From Pandoraea eparura (GTDB lineage Bacteria; Pseudomonadota; Gammaproteobacteria; Burkholderiales; Burkholderiaceae): a stretch of DNA of 64,000 bases. Every line of letters starts with the position of its first letter. Position 1 is the first letter of the stretch. Where the stretch lies: positions 144,092 through 208,091 of the forward strand of contig NZ_CABPSH010000008.1 in NCBI RefSeq assembly GCF_902459725.1, given 5' to 3'. Below, piece after piece: positions 57,324 to 64,000 of this stretch. Both the position numbers and the translations under genes were made by a program. Below the pieces are notes generated by a model. That model saw nothing but the letters and a program-made list of their open reading frames with translations, was not told the origin of the DNA and did no database searches.

Positions 57324-58106
57324 TCAGCGGCCTTCGAACTTCGGCGCGCGCTTCTCCAGGAACGCGTTCACGCCTTCGGCATAGTCGTACGATGCGCCCA
57401 ATGTGCGCTGTCCGTCGCGTTCGAGATCGAGTTGCTGGTCGAGCGTGTTGGTCGCCGAGGCGTACAGCGCTTCCTTGATTGTCGCGAGCGCCTTCGTGGG
57501 TTGCGATGCGAGTTGCGCGGCAAGTTTCTGCGCCTCGGGCATGAGCGCACCGTCGTCGACGCAGCGCCAGATCAGCCCCCACTGTTCGGCCTGTTCGGCC
57601 GAAAGCTTGTCGCCGAGCATCGCCAGCCCCATCGCGCGAGCCATCCCGACGCGTTGCGGCAAGAACCACGTGCCGCCCGTGTCGGGCAGCAGCCCGATCT
57701 TCACGAACGCCTGCAGGAAGTTGACGGACGCGCCCGCGAGCACGATGTCGCAGGCGAGCGCCAGATTCGCGCCCGCGCCCGCGGCGATGCCGTTTACGGC
57801 CGCGATCACCGGCAGCGGCATCGCGCGCAGCTTGCGCACGAGCGGGTTGAAGTTCTCGTCGATCAGTGCCCCGAGATCGGTCGAGGAGCCCGGCGTGAAG
57901 TCGAGATCTGCCAGATCCTGACCGGCGCAGAAGCCGCGTCCGGCACCGGTCAGCACAATGGCGCGCGCGCCCTGTGCCTGCGCGGTATCGAGGGCGTCGC
58001 GCAACGCCGCATGCATTTCCCGCGTGAAGCTGTTGAGCTTCTCGGGACGGTTGAGCGTGATCGTCGCGACGTTGGCTTGCAGCGTCAGTTGAACCGTGGC
58101 GGTCAT
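57324..58106 (-). CDS. paaG: Ring 1,2-epoxyphenylacetyl-CoA isomerase PaaG
   Basis: A 260-aa crotonase-fold enzyme that converts the epoxide to the oxepin form. Oxyanion holes are GRGFCAGQDLADLD (about 60-73) and GIAAGAGANLALACD (about 105-119), and LLPDTGGTWFLPQRVG carries the catalytic Asp. The AGQDL motif distinguishes PaaG from PaaF-type hydratases. The ATG at 58106 follows AGGAAG. It follows paaJ by about 53 nt. Confidence 0.94.
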   Translation of the reverse strand: MTATVQLTLQANVATITLNRPEKLNSFTREMHAALRDALDTAQAQGARAIVLTGAGRGFCAGQDLADLDFTPGSSTDLGALIDENFNPLVRKLRAMPLPVIAAVNGIAAGAGANLALACDIVLAGASVNFLQAFVKIGLLPDTGGTWFLPQRVGMARAMGLAMLGDKLSAEQAEQWGLIWRCVDDGALMPEAQKLAAQLASQPTKALATIKEALYASATNTLDQQLDLERDGQRTLGASYDYAEGVNAFLEKRAPKFEGR

Positions 58107-58159
58107 CGGTGTCTTCCTCCGGGTGTCGTCTATCTTGCGTGTGGGGGCGGGGCGCGCGA

Positions 58160-59362
58160 TCAGAGGCGCTCGATGGCGATTGCGATGCCCTGGCCCACGC
58201 CGATGCACATCGTGCACAGCGCATAGCGTCCGCCGGTTCGGTGCAGCTGATACATCGCCGTGGTCACCAGACGCGCGCCCGAGGCGCCCAGCGGGTGGCC
58301 CAGCGCAATCGCGCCGCCGTTCGGGTTCACGCGGGCGTCGTCGTCGGCCACGCCGAGCTGACGCAACACCGCCAGGCCTTGGCTTGCGAAGGCTTCGTTC
58401 AGTTCGATCACGTCGAACTGGTCCAGCGTCATGTTCAATTGCCGCAACAGCTTGAGGGTGGCCGGGGCAGGGCCGATGCCCATGATGCGCGGGGGCACAC
58501 CGGCGGTGGCCATGCCGAGCACGCGCGCGCGCGGCGTGAGGCCGTGCAGCTTGGCGGCGCTCTCGCTGGCGAGCAGCAGCGCGCATGCGCCGTCGTTCAC
58601 CCCGGAGGCATTGCCTGCGGTGACGGTGCCGTCCGCACGGACCACGCCCTTGAGCTTGGCCAGCGCTTCGAGGCTCGTGGCGCGCGGATGCTCGTCACGC
58701 TCGACGATGATCGGATCGCCCTTCTTTTGCGCGATCGAGACCGGCGTGATTTCCTGTGCGAGTGTGCCGTCGGCCTGCGCGCGCGCCGCCTTCTCCTGGC
58801 TGCGCACGGCGAAACGGTCCTGATCTTCACGGCTGATCTTGAAGTCGTCAGCGACGTTTTCGGCCGTCTCCGGCATCGAGTCCACGCCGTATTGCGCCTT
58901 CATCAGCGGGTTGATGAAGCGCCAGCCGATGGTCGTGTCGAAGATCGCGGCCTGGCGCGAAAACGCGCTGTCGGCCTTGCCCATCACGAACGGTGCACGG
59001 GTCATCGATTCGACGCCACCAGCGATCATCAGTCCGGCTTCGCCTGCCTTGATGGCGCGTGCGGCGGTGCCGATGGCATCCATGCCCGAGCCGCACAGAC
59101 GGTTGAGCGTGGCGCCCGGCACGTCGATCGGCAACTCGGCGAGCAGCGCGGACATTCGGGCGACGTTACGATTGTCTTCGCCAGCCTGATTGGCGCAGCC
59201 GTAGATGACATCGTCGATCAGCGTCCAGTCGACGTTCGGGTTGCGCGCCATAAGCGCCTTGAGCGGAATCGCGCCGAGGTTGTCGGCGCGCACGTCCTTC
59301 AGGGCGCCGCCGTAGCGGCCAATGGGCGTGCGGATCGCGTCGCAGATGAAGGCTTCGGTCAT
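58160..59362 (-). CDS. paaJ: 3-oxoadipyl-CoA / 3-oxo-5,6-dehydrosuberyl-CoA thiolase
   Basis: A 400-aa thiolase that performs the two C-C cleavages of the paa pathway, releasing acetyl-CoA and succinyl-CoA. The nucleophile Cys is in LNRLCGSGMDAIG near residue 90, and the His is in GGAIALGHPLGASGAR. The second Cys is in LCTMCIGVGQG. It is also similar to PcaF; the operon assigns it to phenylacetate degradation. A strong dyad separates it from paaN. Confidence 0.94.
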   Translation of the reverse strand: MTEAFICDAIRTPIGRYGGALKDVRADNLGAIPLKALMARNPNVDWTLIDDVIYGCANQAGEDNRNVARMSALLAELPIDVPGATLNRLCGSGMDAIGTAARAIKAGEAGLMIAGGVESMTRAPFVMGKADSAFSRQAAIFDTTIGWRFINPLMKAQYGVDSMPETAENVADDFKISREDQDRFAVRSQEKAARAQADGTLAQEITPVSIAQKKGDPIIVERDEHPRATSLEALAKLKGVVRADGTVTAGNASGVNDGACALLLASESAAKLHGLTPRARVLGMATAGVPPRIMGIGPAPATLKLLRQLNMTLDQFDVIELNEAFASQGLAVLRQLGVADDDARVNPNGGAIALGHPLGASGARLVTTAMYQLHRTGGRYALCTMCIGVGQGIAIAIERL

Positions 59363-59417
59363 GATCGTTCGTTCCTGTCTTGTCGTGGGACGGGGTTGGC
59401 TCGGTGGCGGCCGTGCG

Positions 59418-59449
59418 ACGGTCAATGATTCGCGGAATCACTGACCGTC
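59418..59449. repeat. Long inverted repeat between paaN and paaJ
   Basis: GACGGTCA-A-TGATTC and GAATCA-C-TGACCGTC pair with a three-base loop (GCG) and one mismatch, about 14 bp in all. No T-run follows on either side. It may mark an RNA-processing or stability element, or a DNA-binding site. Confidence 0.8.
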
Positions 59450-59522
59450 ACCTGGCCGTGTGCGGCGGCGCGCGCAGCGCTGGGTTTCCCGTCCTCTAGT
59501 CTATCTAAGCGGTATCGGAGAC

Positions 59523-61217
59523 TCAGGCGGCGCCAGCGTCGGACTTGGCCGGCACATGGTGGCGGCTTTGCACGACACGGAACCGATTCGCGACGAAGGC
59601 GGCGTCGGCCAGGCTCGCATTGGCGGCCGGGTTGCCGCCCGTGCCGTGGTAATCCGAGTAGGCCGCGGATTGGTTCACGAACACACCGCCCGTCAGGTTG
59701 AGCGACAGGGCGACGCGGCCTTCGATGGCGGCGTCGAGCGCCTGCGCTTCTCCCTCGGCGGACGTCGTGTAAGCCGACAACGTGAGCGCGCCATGCTGCG
59801 CGGCGGTGCGTCCGGCCAGGGCGAACGCCTGGGCGCTGCTGTCCACGGCGATCACGAAGGCGATCGGGCCGAACCACTCGCGGGTGTAGGTGGCTTCGTC
59901 GGCAACATCGAGCGCGACGATCAACGGCGTGCGCACGCGGGCATCGGCGAAGGCCGGGTGCTGGAGCGTCTGGCTGTCGAGCACGACGCGGCCGACCTTG
60001 CGGGCCTCGTCGATGCGGGCGAGCACGCCTTCGTTCTGGATCGCACCGAGCAGTTCGACGGCCTTGGCCGGGTCGCTGCACGTCTTCTGGACGCTGCCTG
60101 CGATGGCGGCGACGACTTCTTCGAACGACACCTTGCCGTCGGGCGTCTGGATGCCGTCGCGCGGAATGTAGATGTTCTGGGGCGCGGTGCACATCTGGCC
60201 CGAGTACAATGCGAGCGAGAAGCCGATATTGCGGGCCATGCCCTTCAGGTCGTCCGTCGAATCGACGACGATCTGGTTCACCCCGGCCTTCTCGGTGTAG
60301 ACCTGCGCCTGACGTGCGTGCGTCTCGAGCCAATCGCCGTTGGCGGTGCTGCCCGTGAAGTCGATCACGCGCACTTCACCACGCGTGGCCAGTTGCTGCA
60401 CGATGGCACCGTCGTTCGGGTTGGTGGCCGCAAGTGTGACGACGTCCGGATCGAAACCGGCTTCGCGCAGCACGTCGCGCGCGATCTTCACCGTGATGGC
60501 GAGCGGCAGAATCGCGCCCGGGTGCGGCTTGACAATCACGGCGTTGCCGGTGGCCAGGCTGGCAAACAGGCCCGGGTAACCGTTCCACGTCGGGAACGTG
60601 CAGCAGCCGAGCACCAGCGCCACGCCGCGCGGCACGACGGTGTAGCGCTTTTCCATGGCGAGCGGCGGATTCTTGCCTTGCGGCTTTTCCCAGTAGGCGT
60701 TTGCCGGGACACGACGCAGCTCGTCCCAGGCATAGGCCACGGCTTCGAGGCCGCGATCCTGCGCGTGCGGGCCGCCGGCCTGGAAGGCCATCATGAAGGC
60801 CTGACCGGTCGTGTGCATCACGGCGTTGGCGATTTCAAAGCTACGCGCGTTCAGGCGCTTGAGAATTTCCAGCGACACGCCGACCCAGGCGTCCGGGGTG
60901 GCGGCGCGCCACGACTGGTGGGCGTCGCTCACGCGCGCGAGCAGGGTGTCGATTTCGAAACCGGGATACGTCGTACCGAGGGCAAAGCCGAACGGCGAGG
61001 CCTCTTGACCGACGCTGCCCGTGCTGCCGCGTTGTTCCAGCGGGAAGGCGGCATTCAGATACTGTTTGAATGCGGCTTCGCCGTCGGCGGCGGCCGTCTC
61101 GCCATAAGCACGCGGGCTCGGCATTTCGGCAAACGGGCTCCAGTATCCACGCGTGGCGATGGCCTGGAGGGCGCGCTCGAGAGTCTCTTGGTGTTTGGCG
61201 AAGAGGGGATGAGTCAT
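59523..61217 (-). CDS. paaN: Phenylacetate degradation aldehyde dehydrogenase PaaN
   Basis: A 564-aa aldehyde dehydrogenase-type protein. It shows VIDFTGSTANGDWLE (cofactor loop), the catalytic-Cys block YSGQMCTAPQNIYIPRDG (about 340) and ITVKIARDVLREAGFD. It would oxidise the semialdehyde from ring opening. It is shorter than E. coli PaaZ (about 680 aa) and has no MaoC hydratase domain, so a separate enoyl-CoA hydratase would open the oxepin ring. First gene of the operon behind a TetR-type palindrome. Confidence 0.93.
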   Translation of the reverse strand: MTHPLFAKHQETLERALQAIATRGYWSPFAEMPSPRAYGETAAADGEAAFKQYLNAAFPLEQRGSTGSVGQEASPFGFALGTTYPGFEIDTLLARVSDAHQSWRAATPDAWVGVSLEILKRLNARSFEIANAVMHTTGQAFMMAFQAGGPHAQDRGLEAVAYAWDELRRVPANAYWEKPQGKNPPLAMEKRYTVVPRGVALVLGCCTFPTWNGYPGLFASLATGNAVIVKPHPGAILPLAITVKIARDVLREAGFDPDVVTLAATNPNDGAIVQQLATRGEVRVIDFTGSTANGDWLETHARQAQVYTEKAGVNQIVVDSTDDLKGMARNIGFSLALYSGQMCTAPQNIYIPRDGIQTPDGKVSFEEVVAAIAGSVQKTCSDPAKAVELLGAIQNEGVLARIDEARKVGRVVLDSQTLQHPAFADARVRTPLIVALDVADEATYTREWFGPIAFVIAVDSSAQAFALAGRTAAQHGALTLSAYTTSAEGEAQALDAAIEGRVALSLNLTGGVFVNQSAAYSDYHGTGGNPAANASLADAAFVANRFRVVQSRHHVPAKSDAGAA

Positions 61218-61332
61218 GGTTGTGGATCTGTCCGTGTCGGAATGCGGCTGGCGGATTCGCTGTCTGCCGACGGGCGGCAAGACGCAGGTGACGGCACCGG
61301 GTCGTCGTCGATCACTGTCATCGACATTAATT

Positions 61333-61348
61333 AACCGACCGGTTGGTT
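61333..61348 (-). promoter_or_regulatory. TetR-type (PaaR-like) operator of the paa operon
   Basis: AACCGACCGGTTGGTT is a near-perfect palindrome (one mismatched pair) about 115 nt upstream of paaN. It lies just downstream of a minus-strand extended -10, TGCTATATT (61352-61360). Binding here would block transcription. It resembles sites of PaaR repressors in betaproteobacteria, which respond to phenylacetyl-CoA; the repressor gene is not in the window. Confidence 0.72.
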
Positions 61349-61777
61349 TGTTAATATAGCACCAAATCTTCCGGGCGTGGCACACGATGACGCCGGGTTT
61401 TCCCCGACGGCCGTGGCGGCGTCTCGAGAGTTGAGCGTAGGCGGTGGCGATGACGGTGATGAGGCTGCGATTCGGCTTCGGTTCGGCTGTCACTCGGCTG
61501 TCGTTCGGCGGTGATTCGGCGCGAGGCGGCGGGCCGTCTGCTCGGCGGAACGCCAGGTGCGTGGCCGGGGGATCGATGGCATCATGCTTAATCACTACAG
61601 TCGACGCCCGGCGGGTCGGGTGACCCCCAACTCGCCGTGGGCGCCGCAGCGCTGTTGCGAACCAACGGCGTATCCATCGCCTTATGCCTGTTTCCGGTGA
61701 CTGCCCGGGTGTCGATGTTCCGGCAGCGCCGGTCCCCCGAAACCTGAAGACGAGATTTTGACTGGAGGAAGAAGAGG
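61349..61777. other. Rest of the paaN / paaF intergenic region
   Basis: About 430 nt. Apart from the -10 element near the operator it holds short TTCGGC-rich repeats around 61470-61520 and no supported gene. No second copy of the TetR-type palindrome is seen near paaF. Confidence 0.5.
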
Positions 61778-62554
61778 ATGACGTACGAGAACATTCTGGT
61801 GGAGACGCGCGGTCGTGTCGGTCTGATCACGCTGAATCGTCCGAAAGCGCTCAATGCGCTGAATGATGCGCTGATGGACGAACTGGGCGCCGCGCTCACC
61901 GCGTTCGACGCCGACGAAGCCATTGGCTGCATGGTGATTACCGGCAGCGAGAAGGCGTTCGCCGCGGGGGCCGACATCGGCATGATGTCGAAGTACACCT
62001 TTGCGGACGTCTTCAAGGGCGACTACATCACGCGTAACTGGGAGACGGTGCGCCGCATTCGCAAGCCGGTCATCGCGGCCGTGTCGGGCTTCGCGCTCGG
62101 CGGCGGCTGTGAGCTGGCAATGATGTGCGATTTCATCATCGCCGCGGAGAACGCCAAGTTCGGCCAGCCGGAAATCAAGCTCGGCGTGATTCCGGGTGCC
62201 GGCGGCACGCAACGTCTGACGCGCGCCGTGTCGAAAGCCAAGGCCATGGACATGTGCCTGACGGCGCGTTTCATGGACGCGACCGAGGCCGAGCGCGCCG
62301 GACTGGTCTCGCGCGTGGTGCCGCTCGAGACGCTGCTCGACGAAGCGATCGGCGCGGCCAACACCATTTGCGAATACTCATTGCCGGTCGTGATGGCGGC
62401 GAAGGAAGCCGTCAACCGCGCGTTCGAGTCGACCCTGGACGAGGGCGTGCAGTTCGAGCGCCGGATGTTCCATTCGCTCTTCGCGCTCGAAGACCAGAAG
62501 GAAGGCATGGCGGCGTTCGTCGAGAAGCGCAAACCGGTTTTCAAGCATCGCTGA
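61778..62554 (+). CDS. paaF: Enoyl-CoA hydratase, probably PaaF
   Basis: A 258-aa crotonase-fold enzyme. The two oxyanion motifs are [13 protein letters not shown] and [15 protein letters not shown], and the two catalytic Glu lie in GCELAM and [19 protein letters not shown], as in true hydratases. In this setting it would hydrate 2,3-dehydroadipyl-CoA. GGAGGAAG precedes the ATG. It is divergent from paaN, so its regulation may be separate. A general beta-oxidation role is the alternative. Confidence 0.85.
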   Translation: MTYENILVETRGRVGLITLNRPKALNALNDALMDELGAALTAFDADEAIGCMVITGSEKAFAAGADIGMMSKYTFADVFKGDYITRNWETVRRIRKPVIAAVSGFALGGGCELAMMCDFIIAAENAKFGQPEIKLGVIPGAGGTQRLTRAVSKAKAMDMCLTARFMDATEAERAGLVSRVVPLETLLDEAIGAANTICEYSLPVVMAAKEAVNRAFESTLDEGVQFERRMFHSLFALEDQKEGMAAFVEKRKPVFKHR

Positions 62555-62574
62555 TCACCGACGTAAAGTATCGC

Positions 62575-62603
62575 GACGACCTCCTCCGGGGAGGTCGTCT
62601 TAT
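62575..62603 (+). terminator. Hairpin downstream of paaF
   Basis: GACGACCTCC and GGAGGTCGTC form a 10-bp stem, followed by only TTAT. Probably a transcript end, but the U-tract is poor. Confidence 0.6.
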
Positions 62604-62639
62604 GATAGGCTGCCGGTTTTTTCAGCAAGGGACAAAACG

Positions 62640-63443
62640 ATGTCGATCAACCGACGCGCATTTGCACTGGCCGTAGTCGTGGCCTCGGGGCTGCTGTTGA
62701 GTGCCTGCGGGAAGAAGGAAGAATCGGCGGCGGGCCGCTCGGCGGGGGCGGACGGCGCACAGACCGTGTACGTCGTCGGTACGGACGCCGCCTACGCGCC
62801 ATTCGAGTTCGAAACCGATACGCGTCAGATCGCGGGCTTCGACATCGATGTGATGAAGGCTGTCGCGGACAAGGCGGGCATCTCCGTGCGTTTCGTCAAT
62901 ACGCCGTTCGAGGGCATCTTCAATTCGTTGGTTCAGGGCGATAGAGATATTCTGATTTCGGCGATCACGATCACCGACGAGCGTCGCAAGCAGATGGACT
63001 TCTCGTCGCCTTACTTCGAGGCGTCGCAGTTGATCGCCGTGCCGCTGAACTCGACCGTGCAGAAGTTCGACGATCTGAAGTCGCTGAAGGTGGGCGTGCA
63101 GACGGCCACCACGGGCGACGAGGTGGTACAGAAGCTTATGGGCAAGAACAATCCGTCGGTCAAACGCTTTGAAGGCACGCCGCTCGCGATGAAGGAGCTG
63201 GAGGCCGGCGGTGTCGACGCGGTGGTGGCAGACAACGGCGTTGTGGTGAACTTTGTTGCCAACAATCCGGATGCCAAGCTGCGTACGGTCTCCGATAGCA
63301 GCTTTCCCAAGGAGTATTACGGGATCGCGGTACGCAAGGGGGATGCCGAGTTGCTGGGCAAGATCAACAAGGGGATCGAGGCGATCAAGGCGGACGGGAC
63401 GTATGACGCCATCTTCGCGCGTTACTTTGGCAAGAAGTCCTGA
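62640..63443 (+). CDS. Amino-acid ABC transporter substrate-binding lipoprotein
   Basis: A 267-aa periplasmic binding protein of the polar/basic amino-acid type (SBP family 3). The signal ends LLLSACGKK, so it is lipid-anchored. The family signature GFDIDVMKAVADKAGI and VVGTDAAYAPFEFET are present. No permease or ATPase gene lies next to it, since the next unit is the rRNA operon, so partners must be elsewhere. Confidence 0.92.
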   Translation: MSINRRAFALAVVVASGLLLSACGKKEESAAGRSAGADGAQTVYVVGTDAAYAPFEFETDTRQIAGFDIDVMKAVADKAGISVRFVNTPFEGIFNSLVQGDRDILISAITITDERRKQMDFSSPYFEASQLIAVPLNSTVQKFDDLKSLKVGVQTATTGDEVVQKLMGKNNPSVKRFEGTPLAMKELEAGGVDAVVADNGVVVNFVANNPDAKLRTVSDSSFPKEYYGIAVRKGDAELLGKINKGIEAIKADGTYDAIFARYFGKKS

Positions 63444-63490
63444 AGCTGCCACGCCGCGGGCGCCTGCGGGTGCTGTGGTTATTTAAAGAA

Positions 63491-63520
63491 GCCCCGCCCA
63501 GTCATATGGCGGGGTTAATA
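63491..63520 (+). terminator. Terminator of the binding-protein gene
   Basis: GCCCCGCC and GGCGGGG flank a short loop and are followed by TTAATA. It lies about 50 nt after the stop and before the rRNA promoter region. Confidence 0.65.
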
Positions 63521-63818
63521 GGATGGTCAGCCCGATCCTCGCCCAGTGGACTACGCTGAGTGAGGATTTTTCTTTTTTGGAGGGCGATCATGGATGCGGT
63601 ATCGCTGATCGGGATTGATCGCCTATGGCTTTTTCAAAATATTTTCACAAAGGGCTTGCCAGGGTACGGGGTTTTCACTAATATCTCGTCTCTCGCAACG
63701 ACAGCGACGCAGCGAAAGCGGCGAAGCGGTGGTGGCGACGGGCTGGAAAGCCCGGTGGTTAGTGGTTTTGGAGCTAGTGAGTCGCTACGGCGATGAGCGA
63801 AGAAGGCGAAAAAAACTG
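63521..63818. other. AT-richer region upstream of the rRNA promoter
   Basis: About 300 nt. An ATG at 63590 has a strong ribosome site (GGAGGGCGATC), but the 68-codon frame (63590-63796) ends in a low-complexity stretch and is not convincing. Runs of A and T near 63565-63660 could act as upstream activating DNA for the rRNA promoter. Confidence 0.4.
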
Positions 63819-63847
63819 TTGACGACGACGAGAAGCTGCGACATAAT
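63819..63847 (+). promoter_or_regulatory. Strong rRNA operon promoter
   Basis: TTGACG, 17 nt, CATAAT is a near-consensus sigma-70 promoter. An A-tract (GAAAAAAACT) lies just upstream of the -35 box and may form part of an UP element. Transcription would start near 63854. Confidence 0.85.
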
Positions 63848-63931
63848 CTCACTTCTCTGCTGCTGATGCAGCGACGCAGAAAACGAAGCGACGGCGCGGT
63901 AAGTGTGCGACGAAGCGAAGTTCGATGCGAT

Positions 63932-63943
63932 TGATCTTTAAAA
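63932..63943 (+). promoter_or_regulatory. rRNA boxA antitermination site
   Basis: TGATCTTTAAAA closely matches the boxA consensus TGCTCTTTAAA used by NusB/NusE in rRNA leaders. The 16S gene is expected just beyond the window end. Confidence 0.8.
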
Positions 63944-64000
63944 ACTAGACAACCGATAAGTGTGGGCACTCGATGAATGGTGCGTCTGCTTCGGCAGATA

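Noticed and set aside
59422..60333. Minus-strand frame in paaN that could suggest a frameshifted gene
   Set aside because: The true paaN frame is continuous from 61217 to 59523, and this frame is arginine-rich shadow sequence.
59460..61334. 624-codon plus-strand open frame across paaN
   Set aside because: It is antisense to paaN, which has intact aldehyde dehydrogenase motifs.
63590..63796. 68-codon ORF before the rRNA promoter
   Set aside because: It has a good ribosome site, but the second half is low-complexity and no family is recognised. It is left as an observation only.

Overview
The window is GC-rich (about 64% by eye), densely packed chromosomal DNA. Gene families and order point to a betaproteobacterium of the Burkholderiaceae, probably close to Pandoraea or Burkholderia. 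The evidence is the hemA-prfA-prmC-grxD-ubiX run, a second-type infA with a TTG start, trp genes with rpe and gph, bdhA, and a phenylacetate (paa) catabolic operon. The genus is inferred.

Layout. 1-6.4 kb: tRNA-Glu, a small zinc-ribbon protein with a natural His5 tail, a YgjP-like metallopeptidase, a glycine-zipper lipoprotein, a CBS protein, infA, acylphosphatase, a metallophosphoesterase, a MazG-like pyrophosphohydrolase and a ferredoxin. 6.5-10.4 kb: ettA, 3-hydroxybutyrate dehydrogenase and a patatin-like lipase. 10.5-15.5 kb: a minus-strand chemosensory block (soluble PAS-PAS receptor, CheR, CheD, triple-domain CheW). 15.5-16.3 kb: an intergenic region with a near-perfect sigma-54 promoter aimed at a small RNA-sized unit that ends in a terminator. 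16.4-21.1 kb: housekeeping genes for haem, release factor, glutaredoxin and UbiX. 21.5-33.9 kb: stress membrane proteins, an MFS exporter, ychF, two metallopeptidases, a UbiH-like hydroxylase, DsbC, a LysR/azoreductase pair, a pirin and Ung.

34-53.3 kb is the most interesting stretch. The tryptophan genes are in two pieces. trpG-trpD-trpC lie at 34.8-37.4 kb; rpe-gph-trpE lie at 50-53.3 kb. In many relatives these six genes are contiguous. About 12 kb separates the pieces here, carrying a TlpA-like protein, DsbD, a two-component system and a four-gene RbbA-type efflux system with an outer-membrane factor. Each trp piece has its own short Trp-codon-rich leader ORF (upstream of trpE and upstream of trpG), which suggests two separate attenuators or leader-peptide controls.

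53.4-64 kb: apaG, mltA, then the minus-strand paaN-paaJ-paaG-paaI-paaK operon behind a TetR-type palindrome, paaF on the plus strand, an amino-acid binding lipoprotein, and finally a strong rRNA promoter with a boxA element. The 16S rRNA gene should begin just past the right edge.

A recurring oddity is short 9-nt tandem repeats, in frame in linkers and tails of many proteins and also present between genes.
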